From: UBA3210 sp002363635
GTDB taxonomy: Bacteria > Bacillota_I > Bacilli_A > RFN20 > CAG-449
NCBI GenBank assembly: GCA_946641515.1
Contig: CAMPBT010000011.1
Location: 1 to 40,990, forward strand
Direction: 5' to 3'
DNA length: 40,990 nt
Under the pieces are notes generated by a model that was given only the letters and a program-made list of their open reading frames with translations, was not told the DNA's origin and searched no databases. Positions 34,563 to 40,990 of the stretch are shown one piece after another. Position 1 is the first letter of the stretch. Each line of letters starts with the position of its first letter. A program made the position numbers and the translations under genes.

Positions 34563-34655
34563 TTAACTTATAAAAATGGTAATTAAGACCAAAGCTAAAA
34601 GTGCTAACGCGCTAGCAATTAAACCAATGTGAGCACTATTAAACTTCTCTTCCAT
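34563..34655 (-). CDS. 30-residue single-span membrane peptide upstream of ruvA
   Basis: A short reading frame of 30 codons plus stop: a charged N-terminus MEEKFNSAH, then a hydrophobic helix from about residue 10 to the C-terminal end (IGLIASALALLALVLITIFIS). AGGAG lies 5 nt before the ATG, a better ribosome site than ruvA has. It ends 1 nt before ruvA. The combination of a clean ribosome site, membrane-helix composition and tight spacing argues that it is translated. It may act as a small membrane peptide, or mainly as a leader that couples ruvA translation. I know no named homologue. Confidence 0.65.
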   Translation of the reverse strand: MEEKFNSAHIGLIASALALLALVLITIFIS

Positions 34656-34709
34656 TTTATCTCCTAAATTTATTGTATTACAAATGTAATTATTTTTAAA
34701 TAATTAAAC

Positions 34710-35984
34710 TTATTCAAAATAATCAAATTCAAAATCACATAGGATTACAGTATCACCATCACGAGCACCCATTTCATGTAATTTAGCATCAACACCAATA
34801 TTACGTAAAATAGAAAGTAATTTCATCATACCTTCATCAGTAGAAATATTGATTAAAGAATATGTTCTTTCAATACGTTCACCGTGAATTCTAAATGTAT
34901 GAGCATCTTCTCTAGTAATTTCAAATTCAGGTAAAGCTTCTAGAGTTGCGTCATATACTTTAATTCCAGCATCTTTTTCTTCATATAATGGGAATGAAGG
35001 AGCATCTTTTAAGACATCTTTAACTCTATATAAGAGTTCATCTACACCTTCATGTAATGGAGCGCAGATTGGGTAAACCTCATATTTACCTTCTAGAGCT
35101 TTCTTAACTTCTAAATATTTAGCAGTAGATTCTTTATCTTCTACTTTAGAACAAGCAACAATCATTGGTCTTTTAATTAAATTAAAGCCATAATCTGCAA
35201 GTTCCTTATTAATTGTTTCAAAATCATTTAAAGGATCTTCACTTTGCATATCGAGTAAATGTACTAATACTTTACATCTTTCAATATGTCTTAAGAATTG
35301 TAAGCCTAATCCTTTACCTTGAGAAGCACCTTTAATTAAGCCAGGCATATCTGCAACTACGAATGAAGAACCATCTTTTAAGTAAGTAACACCTAAATTT
35401 GGAACAATTGTAGTAAATGGATATTCTGCAATTTCCGGTTTAGCAGCAGAAATAACTGATAATAATGTAGATTTACCTACTGATGGTTTACCAACTAATC
35501 CTACATCTGCAAGTAATTTTAATTCTAGTGTAAGAACTTTTTCTTCACCTGCAACACCGTTTTCGGCTACTCTTGGGGTTCTATTTTTAGAAGAAGCAAA
35601 GCAAGCATTACCTCTACCACCTCTACCACCTTTAGCTGCTAAGAAAACGTCTCCTTCTTTAGATAAGTCTGCAACAAAGTTATGTGCAGGTTCTTCAAAA
35701 ACAACTGTTCCTACTGGTACATCTAAATAGATGTCATCAGCCTTTTGACCAAACATCATCTTCTTTTGGCCTTTTCCGCCATCATTTGCAGTAACCTTCT
35801 TTTGATAGCGATAATTGATTAATGTAGTTTCATCAGATGTAGCACGTAAATAAATGCTTCCACCATGACCTCCGTTACCACCATCAGGTCCGCCTCTCAT
35901 AATTTGTTTATCGTGTAAAAAGGAGATAGCGCCATCTCCACCTTTACCGGCTTTTAATACAATTTTAGCTTTATCAATGAACAT
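34710..35984 (-). CDS. obg: GTPase Obg (ObgE/CgtA)
   Basis: Essential GTPase of 50S ribosome assembly and stress signalling. 424 residues: glycine-rich Obg fold (about 1-158, many GG pairs), G domain with G1 GKPSVGKS at 165-172, switch PFTTIVPNLG, G3 DMPG at 212-215, and a C-terminal OCT domain (about 345-424, with the EFEITRED and FRIHGERIER segments). The ribosome site is AGGAGGG, and a TATAAT-rich stretch precedes it. It follows rpmA in the usual Firmicute order rplU-prp-rpmA-obg, but a strong terminator lies between. Confidence 0.97.
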   Translation of the reverse strand: MFIDKAKIVLKAGKGGDGAISFLHDKQIMRGGPDGGNGGHGGSIYLRATSDETTLINYRYQKKVTANDGGKGQKKMMFGQKADDIYLDVPVGTVVFEEPAHNFVADLSKEGDVFLAAKGGRGGRGNACFASSKNRTPRVAENGVAGEEKVLTLELKLLADVGLVGKPSVGKSTLLSVISAAKPEIAEYPFTTIVPNLGVTYLKDGSSFVVADMPGLIKGASQGKGLGLQFLRHIERCKVLVHLLDMQSEDPLNDFETINKELADYGFNLIKRPMIVACSKVEDKESTAKYLEVKKALEGKYEVYPICAPLHEGVDELLYRVKDVLKDAPSFPLYEEKDAGIKVYDATLEALPEFEITREDAHTFRIHGERIERTYSLINISTDEGMMKLLSILRNIGVDAKLHEMGARDGDTVILCDFEFDYFE

Positions 35985-36029
35985 AGATATCGCCCTCCTT
36001 ATATATTATATAATATAATATTATTTTAG

Positions 36030-36059
36030 AAAAAAGGTACCATTTTTACATGGTACCTT
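36030..36059 (-). terminator. Intrinsic terminator of rplU-prp-rpmA
   Basis: Minus strand 10-bp perfect stem AAGGTACCAT/ATGGTACCTT with a 6-nt loop, followed by TTTT and TCT. Located after rpmA. Confidence 0.92.
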
Positions 36060-36075
36060 AGATTTTTGATTTTCC

Positions 36076-36366
36076 TTATTTAGCTTCAACTGGATAAACA
36101 GAAGCTTTAGTTCTGTTTTTACCCCAGCGTTCGTATTTTACAATACCATCGCATGTAGCAAAGATTGTATCGTCTCCACCTTTCATAGTGTTGACACCTG
36201 GATAAATCTTAGTACCGCGCTGTCTGTAGATAATTGAACCTGCTGTAGCGAACTGGCCATCGGACTTTTTAGCACCTAAACGTTTTGATTCTGAATCTCT
36301 ACCGTTCTTAGTTGAACCGACACCTTTCTTAGAAGCAAATAACTGGATATTTAATTTAAACATCAT
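36076..36366 (-). CDS. rpmA: 50S ribosomal protein L27, with cleavable N-terminal extension
   Basis: L27 reaches the peptidyl-transferase centre with its N-terminus. 96 residues. Before the canonical ASKKGVGSTKNGRDS start there is an extension ending in LNIQLF, the Firmicute-type prepeptide that the protease Prp removes between F and A; uncleaved L27 would block the active site. The prp gene is directly upstream, agreeing with this. Start taken at the first of two adjacent ATG codons, 7-8 nt after AAGGAGG. Last gene of rplU-prp-rpmA. Confidence 0.97.
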   Translation of the reverse strand: MMFKLNIQLFASKKGVGSTKNGRDSESKRLGAKKSDGQFATAGSIIYRQRGTKIYPGVNTMKGGDDTIFATCDGIVKYERWGKNRTKASVYPVEAK

Positions 36367-36379
36367 TTTGCTATCCTCC

Positions 36380-36679
36380 TTATTTAATGTTCTTGATGAA
36401 TTGTGGGAATTCTTCTTGTATTGTCATAAGTTGAACTTCGATTACTTTAAGGACATTAACAGATTTACAATTTTTATCTTTAAGAATGACTTTTGCAAAT
36501 CCTTCGTCAAGTTTTATTTCTTGTACATCGTTTTTCTCTAAAGCATTAAAGCCACCTGTTAAAATACTAGATACTCCCGCGCAGACTAGGTCTTCGCCCT
36601 TTGGTGCATATCCTGCGTGTCCAGAAATCTCTAGACCGATTAGGACTTCACCATCCAAATACTTTTTAACCTTGATCAT
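36380..36679 (-). CDS. prp: Ribosomal-processing cysteine protease Prp
   Basis: Cleaves the N-terminal extension of L27. 99 residues of the YsxB/DUF464 fold. The catalytic dyad is H21 in SGHAGYA and C33 in DLVCAGVS, both in the expected spacing. It overlaps the rplU stop by 1 nt (TAATG) and lies 13 nt before rpmA, its substrate gene. Everything agrees with the S. aureus and B. subtilis arrangement. Confidence 0.95.
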   Translation of the reverse strand: MIKVKKYLDGEVLIGLEISGHAGYAPKGEDLVCAGVSSILTGGFNALEKNDVQEIKLDEGFAKVILKDKNCKSVNVLKVIEVQLMTIQEEFPQFIKNIK

Positions 36680-36987
36680 TAAGCGTTAATTGATTCAACT
36701 GTTAATGCTGTAAATGGTTGACGGTGACCTTGTTTTCTACGATAGTTTGCTTTTGACTTGTACTTGAAGACTAAGATTTTCTTTTCTTTGCCCTGCTTGT
36801 CAACTTTAGCAACAACTGTAGCACCCTTAACATATGGAGCACCAACTTTTGTAGATTCACCACCGACTAATAAAACTTTGTCAAATGTGAATTCTGAACC
36901 GACTTCTGCGTCTAATTTTTCAACGTAGATTTTTGATCCAACTTCAACTTTTAACTGCTTTCCGCCAGTTTCGATAATTGCGTACAT
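36679..36987 (-). CDS. rplU: 50S ribosomal protein L21
   Basis: Large-subunit protein that binds 23S rRNA. 102 residues: starts MYAIIETGGKQ as in almost all L21; central KVLLVGG loop; C-terminal KYKSKANYRRKQGHRQPFT rRNA-binding signature. First gene of rplU-prp-rpmA, preceded by a leader of about 100 nt with several stems and a good promoter. Ribosome site AAGGAGG. Confidence 0.98.
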   Translation of the reverse strand: MYAIIETGGKQLKVEVGSKIYVEKLDAEVGSEFTFDKVLLVGGESTKVGAPYVKGATVVAKVDKQGKEKKILVFKYKSKANYRRKQGHRQPFTALTVESINA

Positions 36988-37090
36988 AACTTTTCCTCCT
37001 TGTCTATAGACTTAGACTCGCTCTCAAGGTCTATCTTATAGATAGTTACAACCTTTTTAATGCGGTTGAGGCCCTCTACAAGGCGACAAC
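36988..37090 (-). ncRNA. Probable L21 leader (autoregulatory r-protein leader)
   Basis: The roughly 100-nt untranslated leader between the promoter and rplU is richer in G and C than its surroundings and can fold into several stems, for example CTATCTATAAGATAG and the segment around GACCTTGAGAGCGAGTC that can pair with the following AGTCTATAGAC region. Firmicute rplU mRNAs carry a conserved L21 leader (Rfam RF00559). I call it from position and structure, not from a model search. Confidence 0.55.
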
Positions 37091-37096
37091 ACACGT

Positions 37097-37125
37097 AATA
37101 TATCATAGTCAAGTAGCTTTTTCAA
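37097..37125 (-). promoter_or_regulatory. SigA-type promoter of rplU-prp-rpmA
   Basis: Minus strand -35 TTGAAA (37120-37125), 17-bp spacer, -10 TATATT (37097-37102). Placed just upstream of the leader. Confidence 0.75.
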
Positions 37126-37155
37126 TAATATTTATATTATTTTTAATAATTTGAT

Positions 37156-37839
37156 TCATCTGTAATAAGGTAGTTCTAAGTTATTCTTTAACGAATAATA
37201 AGTATTTTTTCCAAATATCAAATGGTCTTCTAATATAAAACCAAGTGACATAGAAACAAGTTCAACGTTAGATGTAGTAGTTTTATCACTACAAGAAGGA
37301 ACACATGATCCTGATGGATGATTATGAACTAAATAATAAGAAGTTGCACTGAAATCGATAAGGTATTGGATAATCTTTTTTTGCGATAAAGCTAAAGATT
37401 TTTCACTACCAGAAGCTACTTCCTTAATACTAATTAAGCGCTTATGATTATCAAGTAAAACTATATAAGCTTTCTCTACTTTCAAGTCTTTATATGAGCA
37501 TTGAAAATGATGAATTATTTCATTAAAATTAAACTCTTTATTAATTCTTAATGAAGTATTAATTCGCTTATTTAATTCTACTAAAGAAAGTAGCAAAATT
37601 GCCTTAGCTTTGGAGATTCCTTTAATTTCAGTAAGAGAAGAATACGTGATTAAATTAAAGCAACTGATATCTTCAATAGTCGATAAGATTTCACTTGCAA
37701 TATCTATAGCACTCTTTTGTTTTGTACCGTTTCCAATAAGAATGCTAAGAAGTTCACTATTTGATAACGTCTCTACTCCATAAGTAAGAGCTTTTTCTCT
37801 AGGTCTTTCGTTAAGAGGTAAGTCTTTAATTTTACTCAT
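37156..37839 (-). CDS. radC: RadC family JAMM-domain protein
   Basis: RadC proteins are JAB1/MPN-fold putative metalloproteins of uncertain function, long mis-assigned to DNA repair. With the start at MSKIKDL it has 227 residues: an N-terminal helical UPF0758 part with LPLNERPREK and a helix-hairpin-helix-like ITYSSLTEIKGISKAKA, then the JAMM domain with VHNHPSGSCVPSCSDK supplying the H-x-H...D zinc ligands. The usual HNHPSGDP..S.xD has C-V-P-S-C here. The gene ends in TGA. It starts only 2 nt after the stop of the double-glycine peptide gene and has no clear ribosome site of its own, so coupling to that gene is likely. Confidence 0.92.
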   Translation of the reverse strand: MSKIKDLPLNERPREKALTYGVETLSNSELLSILIGNGTKQKSAIDIASEILSTIEDISCFNLITYSSLTEIKGISKAKAILLLSLVELNKRINTSLRINKEFNFNEIIHHFQCSYKDLKVEKAYIVLLDNHKRLISIKEVASGSEKSLALSQKKIIQYLIDFSATSYYLVHNHPSGSCVPSCSDKTTTSNVELVSMSLGFILEDHLIFGKNTYYSLKNNLELPYYR

Positions 37840-37841
37840 AA

Positions 37842-38018
37842 CTAAGCCCAAGTAAACTTAAATCCACCCGGAATTTGAGCAGATCCTTTTGATGTAGTAA
37901 ACATCTTGTAAGCAATAACAGCAATTAATGCTGCAACCATTAATGCCATAACAGCACAAACAGTAATAGCTTCGCCTCCAACAATGTTACTCATCTCAAT
38001 AACTGATAATTCTCGCAT
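37842..38018 (-). CDS. Bacteriocin/pheromone-like precursor peptide with double-glycine leader
   Basis: A 58-residue precursor: the leader MRELSVIEMSNIVGG fits the LSxxE(L/M)xxIxGG pattern of peptides cut after GG and exported by C39-peptidase ABC transporters. The predicted 43-residue product begins EAITVC, has a hydrophobic Ala/Val/Leu/Met helix (about 20-38), a basic stretch, and the tail IPGGFKFTWA; it has one cysteine. The start is set by a near-perfect AAGGAGGT 7 nt upstream; a longer frame would cover it. No immunity, kinase or transporter gene is near; radC starts 2 nt after it. It could be a class II bacteriocin, a signalling peptide, or a membrane peptide with a chance leader. Confidence 0.7.
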   Translation of the reverse strand: MRELSVIEMSNIVGGEAITVCAVMALMVAALIAVIAYKMFTTSKGSAQIPGGFKFTWA

Positions 38019-38083
38019 TTTTATTACCTCCTTACTTAATCTATTAGGAGAAAATATAAAAAATACCAAAATATTTTAAAAAT

Positions 38084-38114
38084 TTAAAATAGGATCTCAA
38101 TAAAGAGACCCTAT
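38084..38114 (-). terminator. Intrinsic terminator after valS
   Basis: Minus strand 10-bp stem ATAGGGTCTC/GAGATCCTAT (one G-U pair), 6-nt loop, then TTTTAAATTTTT. It separates valS from the peptide gene. Confidence 0.82.
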
Positions 38115-38118
38115 AAAA

Positions 38119-40713
38119 TTACTTTAAAGAAGCTTTTTTAGTTAAATATGCATCTAATTCTTTCTTATAATCTGCAAGTTTAGCTTTTTCAGCATTAATT
38201 TTTGCTTCAGGAGCTTTACTTATAAAGCCTGGGTTAGATAACATCTTTTCACATCTAGCAACTTCGCTTACTAAACGATCAATTTCCTTATCTAATTTAG
38301 CAATTAATTCTGATTTATCAATGTTATCTTGGATTAACATTGTGAAATATTTATAAACCTTTGGTGAACCTTCAGTTTCATTCTTAATATCAATTGATTC
38401 TGCGAAGGTGAATTTCTTTAAGAATGTAACGAAGAAATCTAAGTTAGTATCAGTTGTTGGAACTAAAACTAATTTAATTTTAGCGTTAGGTGCTAAGTTG
38501 TTTTCAACTTTATATGCTCTAACATCTGAAATAGCAGAAATTAAGTTTTCTACTTTTGCAGTTTCTTCAACAAATTTTAAATCATTTTCAACTAAAGGAT
38601 ACTTATCTAACATAATTGAATCTAAGTGACCTGGTAAGTTGAGATAAATTTCTTCTGCAATAAATGGAGTATAAGGATAAATCATTAAAATGATTGATTT
38701 TAATACTTTAATTAAAACTGCTAATGTGTTTTGTTTTAAAGCCTTATCTTCACCGTTTAGTTTAACTTTGGATAATTCGACGTACCATGAAGTAAAATCG
38801 TCATAAACGAAGTTATATAACTTTTTAGAAGCATTTGCAAAGTCATATCTATCCATTAATGTAGTTACGCCTTCAATTGTTTCTTCTAATTTAGTTAAGA
38901 TGAATTTATCGACATCATCAAGTAAGTTTCTATCAATATCATAAGAAGTTTCATTTTCATCTAAGTTCATAAGAATGAATCTAGATGCATTCCAAATCTT
39001 ATTTAAATAATTAGCGGATGCTTGAAGTTTTTCATCACTGTAACGAGTATCTTCACCAGGTGTAGTATTGCTTGTTAAGAAATATCTTAATGCATCGACA
39101 CCATATTGATTGACTACATCAATTGGGTCAACACCATTACCTAATGATTTAGACATCTTTCTACCCTGTGGGTCACGGATTAAACCATGGATAACAACTT
39201 TCTTGAATGGGAATTTTCCTGTGAAGTTAAGTCCCTGGAACATCATTCTAGAAACCCAGAAGAAGATAATATCGTAACCAGTAACTAATGTTGAAGTTGG
39301 ATAATATCTCTTGTAATCACCTTCAAGATTATCTGGCCAACCAAGAGTTTCAAATGGCCATAAACCTGATGAGAACCAAGTATCAAGTACATCTTCATCC
39401 TGTTTCCAATTTTCCATGTCCTTTGGTTCTTCTTCACTTACTAAGATAGAACCATCTTTTAAGTTGTAATAAGCAGGAATTCTATGTCCCCACCATAATT
39501 GTCTAGAAATACACCAATCATCGACATTTCTCATCCAGTTCATATAGATTTTTTCAAATCTTTCAGGGATGAATTCGACTTTAGTTTCTTCATTTTCTTC
39601 ATTAGCCATAGCAGCTTCTGCTAAAGGTTTCATCTTAACAAACCATTGTTTTGAAAGTCTTGGTTCAACTACCTCGTGTGATCTTTCTGAGTGACCAACT
39701 TGGTGAACGATTTCTTCAATCTTAATTAAGCAGCCATTTGCTTCAATATCTTTAACAAGATTATCTCTACATGTATATCTATCTTGGCCTGCATATTTGC
39801 CACATAATTCATTCATTGTAGCGTCATCATTCATGACATTTGGATGAGGGAAGCCATATTTTTGACCAATGTTAAAGTCATTTGGATCGTGAGCAGGAGT
39901 ACATTTCATAGCACCTGTACCAAATTCTACATCAACATAATCATCTGCAATAATTGGGAGTAATTCTCCATTAGCAGGGTTAATAACTTTCTTACCTACC
40001 CATGAAGTATATCTTTCATCTTTAGGGTTAACAACAACACAGACATCACCAAACATAGTTTCAGGTCTAGTAGTTGCAACTGTTAAGAAATCTGATTTAT
40101 CTTCAAGATAATAACGGAAATAATACATTTTTCCTTTATCCTCTTGGTAAATAACTTCAATATTTGATAAAGCAGTCTTAAAAACTGGGTCCCAGTTAAT
40201 AATTCTTTCGCCTCTATAGATTAAACCTTTGTTATATAAATCTACGAAAACTTTCTTAACTGCTCTATTACATCCATCATCAAGAGTGAATCTTTCTCTA
40301 GAATAATCAAGCATTAAGCCCATTTTCGCCCATTGTTTATGGATAGTATTAGCATATTCATCTTTCCATGCCCATGCTTGTTTTAAGAAACCTTCTCTAC
40401 CTAAATCGTATCTAGAAATACCATCTTTTCTAAGTCTTTCTTCAACTTTAGCTTGAGTCGCAATACCTGCATGGTCCATACCAGGTAAATATAAAACATC
40501 ATAACCTTGAGCTTTCTTATATCTACAAATAATATCTTGAATAGTTGTATCCCATGTATGACCAATATGTAACTTACCAGTAACATTTGGAGGAGGAATA
40601 ACAATAGTAAAAGGATCTTTACTCTTATCACCTGCAGTAAAGTAGCCTTCTTTCATCCATTTATCGTACTTACCTTCTTCGATAACATGTGGATCATATC
40701 TCTTATCTAGCAT
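38119..40713 (-). CDS. valS: Valyl-tRNA synthetase
   Basis: Class I enzyme charging tRNA-Val. 864 residues: HIGH motif as HIGH at 49-52 in PPNVTGKLHIGHTWD, the CP1 editing domain (about 150-400, with TTRPETMFGD and the GTGAMKCTPAHDPND segment), KMSKS at 519-523, an anticodon-binding helical domain, and the C-terminal coiled-coil arm (about 800-864) characteristic of ValRS. The DWCISRQLWWGHRIPA stretch is also typical. Expression is controlled by an upstream T-box leader. All tryptophans are TGG, supporting the standard meaning of TGA. Confidence 0.98.
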   Translation of the reverse strand: MLDKRYDPHVIEEGKYDKWMKEGYFTAGDKSKDPFTIVIPPPNVTGKLHIGHTWDTTIQDIICRYKKAQGYDVLYLPGMDHAGIATQAKVEERLRKDGISRYDLGREGFLKQAWAWKDEYANTIHKQWAKMGLMLDYSRERFTLDDGCNRAVKKVFVDLYNKGLIYRGERIINWDPVFKTALSNIEVIYQEDKGKMYYFRYYLEDKSDFLTVATTRPETMFGDVCVVVNPKDERYTSWVGKKVINPANGELLPIIADDYVDVEFGTGAMKCTPAHDPNDFNIGQKYGFPHPNVMNDDATMNELCGKYAGQDRYTCRDNLVKDIEANGCLIKIEEIVHQVGHSERSHEVVEPRLSKQWFVKMKPLAEAAMANEENEETKVEFIPERFEKIYMNWMRNVDDWCISRQLWWGHRIPAYYNLKDGSILVSEEEPKDMENWKQDEDVLDTWFSSGLWPFETLGWPDNLEGDYKRYYPTSTLVTGYDIIFFWVSRMMFQGLNFTGKFPFKKVVIHGLIRDPQGRKMSKSLGNGVDPIDVVNQYGVDALRYFLTSNTTPGEDTRYSDEKLQASANYLNKIWNASRFILMNLDENETSYDIDRNLLDDVDKFILTKLEETIEGVTTLMDRYDFANASKKLYNFVYDDFTSWYVELSKVKLNGEDKALKQNTLAVLIKVLKSIILMIYPYTPFIAEEIYLNLPGHLDSIMLDKYPLVENDLKFVEETAKVENLISAISDVRAYKVENNLAPNAKIKLVLVPTTDTNLDFFVTFLKKFTFAESIDIKNETEGSPKVYKYFTMLIQDNIDKSELIAKLDKEIDRLVSEVARCEKMLSNPGFISKAPEAKINAEKAKLADYKKELDAYLTKKASLK

Positions 40714-40738
40714 AATAATCTCCTTTTCAAAAAATATA

Positions 40739-40764
40739 AAAGCGTCCTAAATAAATAGGACGCC
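40739..40764 (-). terminator. Regulated terminator of the valS T-box
   Basis: Minus strand stem GGCGTCCTA-TTTAT-TTAGGACGC followed by TTTTATATTTTTT. It is the attenuator that competes with the T-box antiterminator. Confidence 0.9.
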
Positions 40765-40955
40765 TAGTAAACGTGGTACCACCTAAATTCAGATTATATA
40801 AGAAATAATATATAATCCCTCGTTAGTTAGTCTTAACGCGACCAACGTAAGTTCCCTTAAATACTCCTAAGCGACAATATATTACTCTTTTCAATGTCTT
40901 TCACCTACCGACATCTCTCTAAGAATTAAGTAATATAAACTCTTATTCAACGTAT
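40739..40955 (-). ncRNA. T-box riboswitch, valine-specific, upstream of valS
   Basis: The core T-box AGGTGGTACCACG is at 40772-40784 (minus strand), followed by a strong terminator GGCGTCCTA/TAGGACGC with a T tract (40739-40764). Upstream, Stem I is visible: AGAGAG with GGUAGGUG of the distal region, and a 10-bp arm UAUAUUACUU/GAGUAAUAUA. Below that arm the right-hand strand reads UUGUCGCUU, placing a GUC valine codon as specifier. Uncharged tRNA-Val would pair with the specifier and T-box bulge and prevent termination. The specifier assignment is from hand folding. Confidence 0.9.
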
Positions 40956-40961
40956 ATACCA

Positions 40962-40990
40962 AGTTTAATTAATTGTTTATGAGTTTGCAA
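40962..40990 (-). promoter_or_regulatory. Probable promoter of the valS T-box transcript
   Basis: Minus strand -35 TTGCAA (40985-40990, at the very edge of the window), 17-bp spacer, -10 TAAACT (40962-40967). Its predicted start near 40955 agrees with the base of Stem I. Confidence 0.5.

Noticed and set aside
34656..34709. Intrinsic terminator after obg
   Set aside because: Only weak AT-rich stems can be drawn and no proper U tract follows; transcription may continue into the 30-codon gene and ruvAB.
37842..38069. Longer 75-aa form of the double-glycine peptide
   Set aside because: The extra N-terminal 17 codons cover the strong AAGGAGGT ribosome site and would hide the leader motif inside the protein; the internal ATG is clearly better.
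95..40713. Use of TGA as tryptophan (Mycoplasma code)
   Set aside because: All recognised proteins reach normal length with TGA as stop, conserved tryptophans are TGG, and radC ends in TGA at the expected position.
1..40990. CRISPR arrays, insertion sequences, prophage genes, tRNA or rRNA genes
   Set aside because: No regularly spaced repeats, transposase motifs, phage structural genes or tRNA cloverleaf signatures were seen on either strand.

Overview
The window is about 41 kb of AT-rich DNA in which every gene I can support lies on the minus strand, so transcription runs from high to low coordinates. The content is that of a low-GC Firmicute (Bacilli/Erysipelotrichia or the uncultured RF39-like lineages): GlgC/GlgD paired ADP-glucose enzymes, a Prp protease with N-terminally extended L27, fused SecDF, RuvAB without RuvC beside it, DivIB/FtsQ-FtsA-FtsZ, MraZ-RsmH, and a T-box in front of valS. 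UGA is not read as tryptophan: long ORFs run through with TGG for Trp, and radC ends in TGA, which argues against Mycoplasma/Spiroplasma. The lineage is an inference; there is no rRNA or tRNA gene here.

Layout from the right (5') end: a valine T-box and valS (38119-40955); a 58-residue double-glycine-leader peptide tightly coupled to radC (37156-38018); rplU-prp-rpmA with an upstream promoter and L21-type leader (36076-37125); obgE; a 30-residue membrane peptide followed by ruvA-ruvB (32985-34655); secDF (30260-32839); a recJ-like gene, a 541-aa membrane protein, ftsQ, ftsA, ftsZ and a 175-aa membrane protein (23193-30205); pheS-pheT-yceD (19133-23088); mraZ-rsmH-ftsL-like and a 75-aa membrane protein (17156-18980); ftsK/spoIIIE; pulA; an SSB-like gene with plsC; a three-gene SMC operon of the Wadjet/MksBEF kind followed by a small membrane protein gene (4790-10742); and a DUF3137-like membrane protein leading into glgC-glgD-glgA (95-4732).

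Most of this is housekeeping: cell division, translation, recombination, secretion and glycogen turnover (glgCDA makes it, pulA debranches it). The accessory and less explained parts are (i) jetABC without a recognisable jetD nuclease, followed by an unrecognised 151-aa membrane protein; (ii) the orphan bacteriocin-like peptide upstream of radC; (iii) a divisome whose FtsA shows no C-terminal amphipathic helix, in an operon that also encodes two unknown membrane proteins; (iv) a stripped-down dcw cluster without mur genes; and (v) small membrane peptides wedged into operons. Transcription units are compact. Several intrinsic terminators overlap the last stop codon, and many genes overlap or sit 1-15 nt apart. 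No gene-free stretch exceeds 300 bases, and I saw no CRISPR array, insertion sequence, prophage or tRNA.
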